A stretch of DNA of 39,863 nucleotides from Nesterenkonia massiliensis. Its GTDB lineage: Bacteria > Actinomycetota > Actinomycetes > Actinomycetales > Micrococcaceae. Under the pieces are notes generated by a model that saw only the letters and a list, made by a program, of their open reading frames with translations, searched no databases and was not told the origin of the DNA. The translations under genes and the position numbers were made by a program. Below, piece by piece: positions 26,374-33,821 of the stretch. The DNA is taken from contig NZ_HG005169.1 in the NCBI RefSeq assembly GCF_000455245.1, positions 34,724-74,586 on the forward strand. The letters are read 5' to 3'. Every line of letters begins with the position of its first letter. The stretch's first letter is position 1.

Positions 26374-27807
26374 GTGATTCGCCCACCCGCACCGCTTTCA
26401 GTGGCGATCGGTAGAGCTGCCCGCGGCCTGACCAGGCTTCGCGGAGGTTCCGGCTCTGCCTTCCCCGGACTTCTGGTAGAGAAGCTGGACCCCCAGTTCC
26501 TGGCCCGCGCTCTGGCCAAGCTGCCCCGCGGCGTCGTCGTGGTCTCAGGCACTAACGGCAAGACCACCACCACCAAAATGGTGGTTGAGCTGCTGCGCGG
26601 GCAGGGACTGAAGGTCTTCACCAACTCCTCTGGCTCCAACTTCACCCGAGGAGTGGTGGCCTCAGTACTGGGGGAAGCAAGCTTCACCGGCCGACTGGAT
26701 GCTGATATCGCAGTCCTGGAGCTGGATGAGGCCCACGCGGTGCACTTTGTGCGCGCAGTCAACCCCGACTACTCGCTGCTGCTGAACGTGATGCGGGACC
26801 AGCTGGATCGTTTCGGGGAAATCGACGCTACCGCAGGGCTGCTGCGCACTATCGCCGAGCACACCACAAAGGGCGTGGTGCTCAACCGTGAAGATGCCCG
26901 GGTGCGTGCGATCGCTGACTCCCTGCACAGCCAGCAGATTCGCTACTTCGGCCTTGCCCCGGAGTTGCGCAAACTCTTCCCCTCCGACGACGAGATGCAC
27001 AGTGCTAGTTCCGCGGGCGGGGAAACCCCGCCACGCTCTCGGCCGGACGCAGCGGCGCCGGCCATCACACCTGAAGACAGTGCTAGTGGCGGGCCTGACG
27101 GCACGGGCGGGGAAACCCCCGATAATGAGCCTGTCGAGCCTGCAGGCACCGGGTTGATCTCCACTCCAGCAGAAGAGCTGCCCGAGGCCGATGTGCTGCT
27201 GACCGGCCTGCAAAATCGCGGGGGAAGCTTCCGGCTGGGCAGCAAGGACATCACCACCGAGCTGACCGTCAACGGCGCCTACAACACCTATAACGCGGCA
27301 GCCGCATTGGCGCTGGTCCGCCAGGTCCTGGGTGCTGATATCAACGACGACGCCCTGATCAGCTCGCTGGCACAGGTGGCCCCGGCATTCGGCCGCGGAG
27401 AGTCGCTCACCGTGGGTGGGCAGCCACTAGACCTGGTGCTGGTGAAGAACCCCGCCGGTTTCCGACTGGGGCTGAGCAGCTTCTCGGCAGAGGGTGTGGC
27501 CACCATGATCGCCATCAATGACAACTATGCCGACGGCCGGGATATGAGTTGGCTGTGGGATGTCTCCTTCGACTCCCTGGCTGCCGGAGGGGTCAAGATG
27601 GTCTCTGGGGTGCGTGCCTATGACATGGGCCTGCGCCTAGCCTACGACGACGTCGATGTGACCGCCCTTGAGCCGAATCTGAAATCGGCCCTGGAGGCTT
27701 TCCTAGCCGCCCACCCTGAAGAGCCCAAGCGCATCTTCTGCACCTACACAGCAATGCTCGCGCTGCGCAAGCACTTAAGCGCCTATACCGAGGTAGAGGG
27801 ATTCTGA
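26374..27807 (+). CDS. murT: Lipid II isoglutaminyl synthase, MurT subunit
   Basis: 477 residues of the Mur ligase type: the P-loop SGTNGKTTTTK (58-68), DIAVLELDEAHAVHFV, NVMRDQLDRFGEID, the NGAYNTYNAAAALA segment and a C-terminal DUF1727 domain (AINDNYADGRDMSWLWDVSF). With GatD it amidates the D-glutamate of lipid II. At 203-275, where Gram-positive MurT proteins have a Cys4 zinc ribbon, this protein has a Pro/Ser/Gly/Asp linker with no cysteine, encoded by duplicated DNA. The GTG start has only a weak ribosome site, implying coupling to pknB. The gatD ATG overlaps the stop by one base. Confidence 0.93.
   Translation: MIRPPAPLSVAIGRAARGLTRLRGGSGSAFPGLLVEKLDPQFLARALAKLPRGVVVVSGTNGKTTTTKMVVELLRGQGLKVFTNSSGSNFTRGVVASVLGEASFTGRLDADIAVLELDEAHAVHFVRAVNPDYSLLLNVMRDQLDRFGEIDATAGLLRTIAEHTTKGVVLNREDARVRAIADSLHSQQIRYFGLAPELRKLFPSDDEMHSASSAGGETPPRSRPDAAAPAITPEDSASGGPDGTGGETPDNEPVEPAGTGLISTPAEELPEADVLLTGLQNRGGSFRLGSKDITTELTVNGAYNTYNAAAALALVRQVLGADINDDALISSLAQVAPAFGRGESLTVGGQPLDLVLVKNPAGFRLGLSSFSAEGVATMIAINDNYADGRDMSWLWDVSFDSLAAGGVKMVSGVRAYDMGLRLAYDDVDVTALEPNLKSALEAFLAAHPEEPKRIFCTYTAMLALRKHLSAYTEVEGF
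27001..27120 (+). repeat. Duplicated palindrome-containing sequence inside murT
   Basis: AGTGCTAGT occurs at 27001 and 27079, and CGGGCGGGGAAACCCC at 27014 and 27104. The first copy extends to the 17-base palindrome GGCGGGGAAACCCCGCC (27016-27032). Both copies encode the peptide GGETP in the same frame. They lie exactly in the linker that replaces the zinc ribbon of relatives. Confidence 0.7.
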
Positions 27808-28565
27808 TGAGCACCACCAGCAGCCCCAAGCCCGTCCATGTGCTTCAGCTGTACCCGAGGGATATGAATATCTACGGGGACTTCGGCAATGCCCTGGTGC
27901 TCAAGCAACGGCTGACCTGGTACGGGTACCAGCCGGTGATGCACTCCTATGATCCCGGGGACGAGTTCCCCGAAGAGGTCGACGTCGTCGTCGGCGGCGG
28001 GGGCCAGGATTCCGGTCAGGACCGTATCCAGCAAGACTTACTGGGGATCAGCGAGAAGCTTCATGCCCTGGCGGAGAACGATGCGCCGATGCTGATGATC
28101 TGTGGTCTCTACCAGCTCTTTGGCCACTACTTCGAAACCCGCGAAGGACGCCGCATCCAGGGCATCGGACTGCTGGACATCACTACCTACGGAACCGACA
28201 ACCGGCTCATCGGCAATGTGGTCTCTGAATCCGAGGAGTTCGGCCAGATCCTGGGTTATGAGAACCACTCCGGCCAGACCTACCTCGGCGAGGGCGTGAA
28301 ACCGCTGGCCACCGTGCGCACCGGCGAAGGCAATAACGAGAAGGACCCTCACGAGGGCGCTCGATACCGCAACGTGATCGGCAGTTACCTGCACGGTTCG
28401 CTGCTGCCGAAGAATCCGGCCATCGCAGACTTCCTGATCGGCACAGCAGTAGCGAAGAAATACGGCGAGGCCCTGGCCGACAGTGCCGCACCAGGACTCA
28501 CAGCACTGGGACTCTCCGAGCTCACCGCCCAGGCCCGCAGCGTCGCCGCTACTCGGCCGCGCTGA
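27807..28565 (+). CDS. gatD: Lipid II isoglutaminyl synthase, GatD glutamine amidotransferase subunit
   Basis: 252 residues, a class I glutamine amidotransferase of the CobB/CobQ type. It starts VHVLQLYPRDMNIYGDFGNA, has the nucleophile Cys99 in LMICGLYQLFG and His196 in GSYLHGSLLPKNP. It supplies ammonia to MurT. The one-base overlap with murT (TGATG) means tight coupling. It is the last gene of the wall operon; a palindromic repeat array follows. Confidence 0.94.
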   Translation: MSTTSSPKPVHVLQLYPRDMNIYGDFGNALVLKQRLTWYGYQPVMHSYDPGDEFPEEVDVVVGGGGQDSGQDRIQQDLLGISEKLHALAENDAPMLMICGLYQLFGHYFETREGRRIQGIGLLDITTYGTDNRLIGNVVSESEEFGQILGYENHSGQTYLGEGVKPLATVRTGEGNNEKDPHEGARYRNVIGSYLHGSLLPKNPAIADFLIGTAVAKKYGEALADSAAPGLTALGLSELTAQARSVAATRPR

Positions 28566-28591
28566 CCCAGCGCCGAACTCCAGTACCGAAT

Positions 28592-28696
28592 TCCCACCCG
28601 TTGTGGCGGAAATCGAGCCGTGGAGCCCAAAATCTGCAACAAAGGATGGGATGGCAGGACCTCCTCGGAGGTGAATCCCATCGATTGTTGCGGCGG
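28592..28696. repeat. Left palindromic repeat array (three units) flanking the AbiEi-nuclease gene
   Basis: Three copies of a TCCCAYSCGTTGTKGCGG-like unit occur as plus (from 28592), minus (ending 28651) and plus (from 28676). The first two form a hairpin of about 60 bases. The same order and spacing, inverted, occurs at 29952-30056 on the other side of the gene. It lies in the convergent gap between gatD and the nuclease gene. Confidence 0.75.
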
Positions 28697-28768
28697 TTAT
28701 GGCGGTAAGCCCTGGCACACCGACCAGCACCCTGCATATCCGCACACCCCCGAGGTTCCCATCAACCG

Positions 28769-29842
28769 CTACAACGTGGCACGGGGAACACCGGCGCTGA
28801 GCAGCAGCTGCGCGAATCGGTCTGGATCGTTTAGTTCTGTCCAGCCCCACCGCACCATGCGATATCCCAGCGAACGCAGCTGATCCTCACGGAGTTTCTC
28901 CTGATACAGCAGCTCGTTCGCGTCAATGCCTGCAAGGTCCTGAGCCCGTGAGTACTTCACCCTTCCGTCGAACTCGCCGATAACCCCGGTACCCGGCCAG
29001 TGAAAATCCGGGCGGACAACTCGTCCCCCAGAAAGCCGAACAGACACCTGAAGATCAGGAATCGCGAAGCCAAGCTGGTGCATCAACGCGCGGGAACGCG
29101 ATTCCCCCGGACTTTCGGACCGGCTGCTGCCGAACTCCTTGATCCACCGCCACTGCTGACGCTGCGCAGCAGAACGCAGAAAATCTGCGCCAGAATCCAG
29201 CTGCGACACCTTCATTCCGGAGGTCCAATCACTGTTCACGGCGCCCGCGTACCGGCCGGCCAGCACCGCATCCATCACGACAACAGACTCCTCAGAGCTC
29301 AGGCAGCGCATCGTATCGGCCACGGCCAAGCTGAGGCCTTCCAAACGGACTCGCACCGGTTCCCCCGCGGCATCGAGGACATCCTTCAGCTCGAGAGCCT
29401 CAACCGGCACCGCTAGGGATCCATCGGAGTATGCAGCATCAGCATCCTGACGCGACATCCCCCGTGGCACCGGAACCTGAACCCAGCGCACCGGCCAGAA
29501 ACGGCTCCCATCCGCCAACTCTTCGGCATCGAGACGGCCTACCTGGCTCTTATGAACGGTTCGCCGGAAGATCTCCCGCGGTACTGAGAGCAGCGGCAGT
29601 TCGCGCAGAGTCAGGGCTGTTTGTCGGCAGAATATGGTGTCAGGTGTTTGTATTGCGATCGCCGCAGCACTGATCCGGTACCGTTCCCAAGCCCGAGCCT
29701 CCTGCCAGTCCACGGCGGAGATATAGACCCCCTGGCGGATTCTCAACAGTCGGCCCCGCCCGGCCGCGCGCCTGAGGGCGTAACGAGAAGAGCTGTTGCC
29801 GATGCCAGTCGCCGTCAGCAGAGTGAATCGCCGAGCGTCCAT
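28769..29842 (-). CDS. AbiEi-type N-terminal domain fused to a PD-(D/E)XK/DUF559-like nuclease domain
   Basis: 357 residues. The first 45 (GNSSSRYALRRAAGRGRLLR, IRQGVYIS) form a winged-helix unit like the N-domain of type IV antitoxin AbiEi. The centre (about 50-230) is the usual spacer with VADTMRCLSSEESVVVMDAV. The C-terminus resembles DUF559/Vsr-like nucleases: GESRSRALMHQLGF (Glu249), VVRPDFHWPGTGVIGEFDGR (Asp280, Glu291, Asp293) and EKLREDQLRSLGYRMVRWGW. All active-site positions look intact. Such proteins are widespread in actinobacteria, but their role is unproven. There is no AbiEii toxin gene beside it; instead mirrored palindromic arrays flank it. ATG 29842 is preferred over GTG 29845; the ribosome site is poor. 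Confidence 0.8.
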   Translation of the reverse strand: MDARRFTLLTATGIGNSSSRYALRRAAGRGRLLRIRQGVYISAVDWQEARAWERYRISAAAIAIQTPDTIFCRQTALTLRELPLLSVPREIFRRTVHKSQVGRLDAEELADGSRFWPVRWVQVPVPRGMSRQDADAAYSDGSLAVPVEALELKDVLDAAGEPVRVRLEGLSLAVADTMRCLSSEESVVVMDAVLAGRYAGAVNSDWTSGMKVSQLDSGADFLRSAAQRQQWRWIKEFGSSRSESPGESRSRALMHQLGFAIPDLQVSVRLSGGRVVRPDFHWPGTGVIGEFDGRVKYSRAQDLAGIDANELLYQEKLREDQLRSLGYRMVRWGWTELNDPDRFAQLLLSAGVPRATL

Positions 29843-29951
29843 CACTCAATCCCGCCCGGAGGCCAAGAGGCTCGGCCATAGGGTGTTCGGACCTGTGGAA
29901 AACACTTGGCACCCGGGCTCGGCAGACTCTATGCCCCGCTAGTGCCCATCG

Positions 29952-30056
29952 CAGTCGCCACAACGCATGGGAAAGCAGGCCACCACGACGACGTCATCCC
30001 ACCTGTTGTGGCGCTAATGGGCCAGAATCGCCCCTACTCCGCAACAACGGATGGGA
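29952..30056. repeat. Right palindromic repeat array, mirror image of the left array
   Basis: The units are minus (29956-29972), plus (from 29997) and minus (ending 30056). Read on the minus strand, the offsets between units (59 and 84 bases) equal those of the left array exactly. The outermost 19 bases match at 17 positions (TCCCATCCGTTGTTGCGGA versus TCCCACCCGTTGTGGCGGA). It lies upstream of the nuclease gene and downstream of crgA. Confidence 0.75.
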
Positions 30057-30090
30057 TCAGGGGCGGGATTGCACACGAGAAAGCTCCTGA

Positions 30091-30387
30091 TTACTTCCAG
30101 CGCATGGTCATAAAGAATCCGACCATCGCCACACCGAAGCCGATCGCGATGTTCCAGCTGCCAGCTGCACTGACCGGCAGCACACCATTGGAGATGTACC
30201 AGAGAATGATCCACAACAACCCCAGCAGCATGAGGCCGAACATGGTCACCTTGTACCAGGTGGGAAGCGAGTCATCCTCGCCGTCGAGGTCCTTAAAATC
30301 GAAGGGCTCAGCGTCGCGCAGCGGGGAGGAGCTTGCCTCTGCAGCCGCGCGGTTGGAGCGGTTCTTCCGGTGTTTGGACTCTGGCAC
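30091..30387 (-). CDS. crgA: Cell division protein CrgA
   Basis: 98 residues: a basic/acidic cytoplasmic N-terminus (MPESKHRKNRSNRA) and two membrane helices (WYKVTMFGLMLLGLLWIILW and SWNIAIGFGVAMVGFFMTMR), ending RWK. This is the CrgA pattern with its YKVTMFGLM and WNIAIGFG motifs. CrgA helps place FtsI/FtsZ assemblies in actinobacteria and is always near pknB. GTG start behind GAGGAG. It is divergent from the sortase gene, with 106 bases between. Confidence 0.95.
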   Translation of the reverse strand: MPESKHRKNRSNRAAAEASSSPLRDAEPFDFKDLDGEDDSLPTWYKVTMFGLMLLGLLWIILWYISNGVLPVSAAGSWNIAIGFGVAMVGFFMTMRWK

Positions 30388-30493
30388 TGATGCTCCTCGG
30401 TATGGGTATGCTGAGAGTGACCCGTCCGCCGGGTCCTCGCATGGCCGCTATGGTCTGCGCGCCATTCTACGCAAAGTGCATGACTGACCCACC

Positions 30494-31375
30494 ATGACTA
30501 CTGCATCCCCACGCCATATCCGCCCCGCAGACCGCTCCCGCATGCGCCGGGCGGCCCGGGCTGAGCGCCGCCCCAGCATCGGTGGACGCATTCTGGGCGG
30601 CTTCGGTGAAGTGCTGATCACCCTAGGCGTACTAGGCCTGCTCTTCGTGGTGTGGGAACTGTGGTGGACCGGAATTGACGCCGACAGGGACCGGCGTGAA
30701 GCCACTGAAGAGTTCTACTCCCAGATCCAGGCCGCAGGTGAAGATCTCGGCGGCGACGGCGAAGTCAACGGCAACGGTGATGAGTCCACCTTCGAGGCTT
30801 GCTACACACTGGAGGACGGCACCGAGATCGGCTGCAGCCCCTCGATGCGAGATCTCGCCGATGGCGAGTCCACCATGGCCATACTCTATGCACCACGACT
30901 CGGTGATAACTGGGCGGCGCCAGTGCGCCAGGGCGTAGAAGCTACGCAGCTAGACCGCGGCGGCGTCGGCCACTATCCCACTACCCAGTGGCCCGATGAG
31001 CCCGGGAACTTCGCTGTGGCCGGCCATCGCAATACTTACGCCAGCATGCTGGGCAACCAGGACCGCTTACAGCCCGGTGATGAGTTGTACCTACAGACCG
31101 CTGAAGGTATCTACATTTACGAGGTATTCGAGTCCTATGTGGTGCAGCCCCACCAGCGCGAGGTGCTGCTTCCGGTACCCGGCGATGAGTCACAGCCGGA
31201 ACCGGACACCGGGATCCTGACCCTGACCACCTGCCACCCGCTGTACTCCAACGCCGAGCGACTAATCACCCACGCCCGGATCACGGACTTCGAGCCGACT
31301 GGTGGGGAGATCCCCGCCGCAATCGCCCATCACATTCCCGGTGCCGATGCGCCGCAGGCTTCAGGAGAGCGCTGA
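30494..31375 (+). CDS. srtE: Class E sortase
   Basis: 293 residues: a basic N-terminus, one membrane helix (VLITLGVLGLLFVVWELWW), then a sortase barrel with His178 (FAVAGHRNTYASM), Cys247 (TLTTCHPLYSN) and Arg256 (ERLI). TTCHPLYSNAERL is typical of class E, the housekeeping sortase of high-GC Gram-positives, which attaches LAXTG proteins. An insert of about 45 residues (GEDLGGDGEVNGNGDESTFE) lies between helix and barrel. No sortase substrate is seen in the window. It overlaps the next small gene by one base. Confidence 0.93.
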   Translation: MTTASPRHIRPADRSRMRRAARAERRPSIGGRILGGFGEVLITLGVLGLLFVVWELWWTGIDADRDRREATEEFYSQIQAAGEDLGGDGEVNGNGDESTFEACYTLEDGTEIGCSPSMRDLADGESTMAILYAPRLGDNWAAPVRQGVEATQLDRGGVGHYPTTQWPDEPGNFAVAGHRNTYASMLGNQDRLQPGDELYLQTAEGIYIYEVFESYVVQPHQREVLLPVPGDESQPEPDTGILTLTTCHPLYSNAERLITHARITDFEPTGGEIPAAIAHHIPGADAPQASGER

Positions 31376-31539
31376 TGTACGCCTGGTTCTTCAATCATGT
31401 GCTGCCTGGTCCGCTGTGGGTCAGGATTATTCTGGCCCTGCTTCTGGTTGCCGGTATCGTGTTTCTGCTGATGGAGTTCGCCTTCCCGTGGTTGAGCCAG
31501 TACAGCCCCTTCAACGACTCCACCCTGGAAGGAGCTTGA
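31375..31539 (+). CDS. 54-residue single-pass membrane protein between sortase and trpG
   Basis: The ATG overlaps the sortase stop (TGATG) and its own TGA overlaps the trpG ATG (TGATG), so the three genes are strictly coupled. The protein runs MYAWFFNHVLPGPLWVRIIL, then a hydrophobic helix (ALLLVAGIVFLLMEFAFPWL), and ends SQYSPFNDSTLEGA. Short proteins with the pattern W..LPG at the start and FPW...PFND at the end occur at this position in many actinobacteria. The function is unknown; a sortase-associated role is an inference from position. Confidence 0.85.
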   Translation: MYAWFFNHVLPGPLWVRIILALLLVAGIVFLLMEFAFPWLSQYSPFNDSTLEGA

Positions 31540-32168
31540 TGACCCGCATCCTCGTCATCGACAACTACGACAGCTTCGTCTACACCCTGGTGGGATACCT
31601 GCGCGAACTCAGTGCTGAAACCACTGTGATCCGCAATGATGACCTCACTCTGGAAGAAGCCAAGAATCTGGCCGCGGAGCACGACGGCGTGCTGATCTCT
31701 CCCGGCCCCGGCACCCCTTCTGAAGCCGGGGTGTCCGTGGAGCTGATCCGCTGGTGCGCTCAGGCGCAGGAACCCATGCTAGGCGTCTGCCTGGGCCACC
31801 AGGGCTTGGGTGAGGCCTTCGGTGCCACTGTCACTCACGCTCCGCAGCTGATGCACGGCAAGACCTCACCGGTGACCCATACAGGTCATCCCTCTCTCGC
31901 AGGACTCCCTGAAACTTTCAATGCCACCCGCTATCACTCCCTAGCGGTGGTACCTGAGTCCGTGCCGGAGGTTTTGGAGGTCACAGCCACTACTGCCGAT
32001 GGCGTGATCATGGGACTGGCCCATAAGGATGCGCCCCTGTGGGGGATGCAGTACCACCCAGAATCAGTGCTGACAGAGGGCGGCTACCGCATGCTGGGCA
32101 ACTGGCTGGAGTCCTTGGGGCTTCAGGGTGCCGCGCAGCAGGCTGCGCAGCTCAATCCCATCCGCTGA
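31539..32168 (+). CDS. trpG: Anthranilate / aminodeoxychorismate synthase glutamine amidotransferase subunit (TrpG/PabA)
   Basis: 209 residues, starting MTRILVIDNYDSFVYTLVGY at an ATG coupled to the small gene before it. Class I amidotransferase features: SPGPGTPSEAG, the nucleophile Cys84 in GVCLGHQG, and the His-Glu pair in MQYHPESVLTEGG. It supplies ammonia to the chorismate enzyme for folate or tryptophan. The orthologue beside pknB in mycobacteria is annotated trpG, although no trp genes are near, and it may serve PabB too. A terminator follows. Confidence 0.93.
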   Translation: MTRILVIDNYDSFVYTLVGYLRELSAETTVIRNDDLTLEEAKNLAAEHDGVLISPGPGTPSEAGVSVELIRWCAQAQEPMLGVCLGHQGLGEAFGATVTHAPQLMHGKTSPVTHTGHPSLAGLPETFNATRYHSLAVVPESVPEVLEVTATTADGVIMGLAHKDAPLWGMQYHPESVLTEGGYRMLGNWLESLGLQGAAQQAAQLNPIR

Positions 32169-32261
32169 GCAGCGCCCCTGGCGGTCTGGATCGCACATCC
32201 GGAACCCCACCCGCAGACCGCCCGCTCCGCTGAACGATGAGGTCGCCCGGAACGGTGCACA

Positions 32262-32300
32262 AAGAAGAAGGACCCGGAGATCATCCGGGTCCTTCTTCTT
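32262..32300. terminator. Bidirectional terminator between trpG and a convergent gene
   Basis: A perfect 17-base stem (AAGAAGAAGGACCCGGA at 32262-32278 with 32284-32300) has a 5-base loop. It ends in CTTCTTCTT on both strands and lies between two convergent genes. Confidence 0.85.
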
Positions 32301-32331
32301 CAGGTTCTGTTCAACCTAGGTCAGCATGACA

Positions 32332-33108
32332 TCAGTCAGTGGCTGGCTTCGGTGCCGGGACTTCGGCCTCGGTGGGCTTGGTGGAGGCATTAGTCTCGGC
32401 CTGGTTTGCAGGCTTGGCCGAGTCAGCAGGAATCTTGGAGGAGGAAACCGGCTGCGGCTTCTTCCACGGATCCTCCACCGGCTGGGATGCGCGCCAGGCG
32501 GCCACGCCGGCAGTCACACCAGCTGCGACCAGGCCAAAGATCAGCAGGCCCTTCTTGCGGCTGGAGGCCTTCTGCTGCTTCTTGAGCTCCTTAGCCGCCT
32601 GCTTGGCGTACTTCTCGGAGCTCTTCTTCAGCTTCTTGACGATCTTCTTATCGCCAGTGGCCTTGATCAGTGCCTTCTCCACCCGTGGGTCAACCTCGGC
32701 CTTGTGGATCAGCTTCGCGGTCTTATCCGCGTAGCCGCCCAGCTTGGCTGATGCTGCGGGCACATACTTCTTGGTGAGATCAGCACGGGCGTTGTCGTAC
32801 TTCGACAGCACCATCTCCACTTCCTTCTTGGCCTTAGGAGGGAGCTTGTCATACTGCGATGCCAGGCCTTCACCGGCCAGGGACGAGTATTGCTTGATCT
32901 TGGCACCTGCCACAGCTGCACCGTCGTTTACCGCGTGCAGCGCACGTGCCGAGGCGTCCTGAACCTTCGGGGCGCTCTTGCGGTAGGTATTCTCCGCGAA
33001 GTCTGCAGCCACGCCCAGCTTTGGGGCGGCCCATTCCTTCGCAGTATCGACTCCGGCGAGCACAGTGTGCTCCCAACTGTGGCTCGGTTTCTTCTTCTTA
33101 CCGAACAT
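32332..33108 (-). CDS. Lys/Ala-rich membrane-anchored protein, function unknown
   Basis: 258 residues, starting MFGKKKKPSHSWEHTVLAGV behind GGAGG. The first 185 residues are helical, basic and Ala-rich (for example EKALIKATGDKKIVKKLKKS), without cysteines. One membrane helix (LLIFGLVAAGVTAGVAAW) and a Pro/Ser/Thr/Glu-rich tail (KPTEAEVPAPKPATD) follow. Related proteins appear in the same place beside the cyclophilin gene in Micrococcaceae, but I know no function. The charge pattern suggests a membrane-associated helical protein, perhaps nucleic-acid or envelope related; this is a guess. Confidence 0.75.
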   Translation of the reverse strand: MFGKKKKPSHSWEHTVLAGVDTAKEWAAPKLGVAADFAENTYRKSAPKVQDASARALHAVNDGAAVAGAKIKQYSSLAGEGLASQYDKLPPKAKKEVEMVLSKYDNARADLTKKYVPAASAKLGGYADKTAKLIHKAEVDPRVEKALIKATGDKKIVKKLKKSSEKYAKQAAKELKKQQKASSRKKGLLIFGLVAAGVTAGVAAWRASQPVEDPWKKPQPVSSSKIPADSAKPANQAETNASTKPTEAEVPAPKPATD

Positions 33109-33263
33109 ACGTGGTCCTCCGAATCAGGATCGGTTGCAGGCCTAAGCCTACGTGGTCTTGAGTTGCCGGTGCTATGGCAACGCCAAGTACTACGCATACA
33201 CCGAGTAAATTCACAGGTGACATCCAGAAAACTGCTCAGTACAGAAGTGGGAGAATGGCCGTT

Positions 33264-33797
33264 ATGACTGCTATCGCAACGCATAAGGCAACTATCAAGA
33301 CCACTCTGGGCGACATCGTGGTGGAGCTCTTCGGAAACCACGCTCCCAAGACTGTGGAGAACTTCGTGGGCCTGGCCACCGGCCAGAAGTCCTGGACCCA
33401 CCCGGAGTCCGGTGAAGACAAGACCGGCACCCCGCTCTACGACGGCACCGTCTTCCACCGCATCATCTCTGACTTCATGATCCAGGGCGGTGATCCGCTG
33501 GGTATGGGTATCGGCGGCCCCGGCTACCAGTTCGAGGATGAGATCCACCCGGAGCTGGATTTCACCGCTCCTTACAAGCTGGCCATGGCCAATGCTGGCC
33601 CAGGCACCAACGGCTCCCAGTTCTTCATCACCTCGGTGCCCACCACCTGGCTGCAGGGCAAGCACACCATCTTCGGTGAGGTCCGCGAGGAAGCCTCCCA
33701 GCAGGTGGTGGACCAGCTGAACAACGTCAAGACCGATATGCGTGACCGTCCCAAGGAGGACGTGGTCATCGAGACCATCTCCATCGAGGCTCTCTAA
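33264..33797 (+). CDS. ppiA: Cyclophilin-type peptidyl-prolyl cis-trans isomerase
   Basis: 177 residues from ATG 33264 (GGGAG nine bases ahead); ATG 33255 is too near the ribosome site. It has the cyclophilin core: TTLGDIVVELFGNHAPKTVE, YDGTVFHRIISDFMIQGGDP, PYKLAMANAGPGTNGSQFFI and HTIFGEV, with the catalytic Arg in FHRI. It catalyses proline isomerisation in the cytoplasm. Its position near crgA/pknB matches ppiA of mycobacteria. Confidence 0.95.
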   Translation: MTAIATHKATIKTTLGDIVVELFGNHAPKTVENFVGLATGQKSWTHPESGEDKTGTPLYDGTVFHRIISDFMIQGGDPLGMGIGGPGYQFEDEIHPELDFTAPYKLAMANAGPGTNGSQFFITSVPTTWLQGKHTIFGEVREEASQQVVDQLNNVKTDMRDRPKEDVVIETISIEAL

Positions 33798-33821
33798 CCT
33801 CAGCTTCACCCAGCAGACTCT

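Noticed and set aside
28659-28672. ACCTCCTCGGAGGT as an intrinsic terminator of gatD
   Set aside because: The stem is short, the loop is only two bases and no T-run follows; it is more likely part of the repeat array.
29625-29963. Short overlapping frames on both strands upstream of and within the nuclease gene
   Set aside because: They are shadows of the nuclease gene in other frames, without ribosome sites or recognisable domains.
28592-30056. A CRISPR array or a classical insertion sequence around the nuclease gene
   Set aside because: The repeats are only three per side, alternate in orientation and have no unique spacers of constant length; no transposase motif is present in the enclosed protein.
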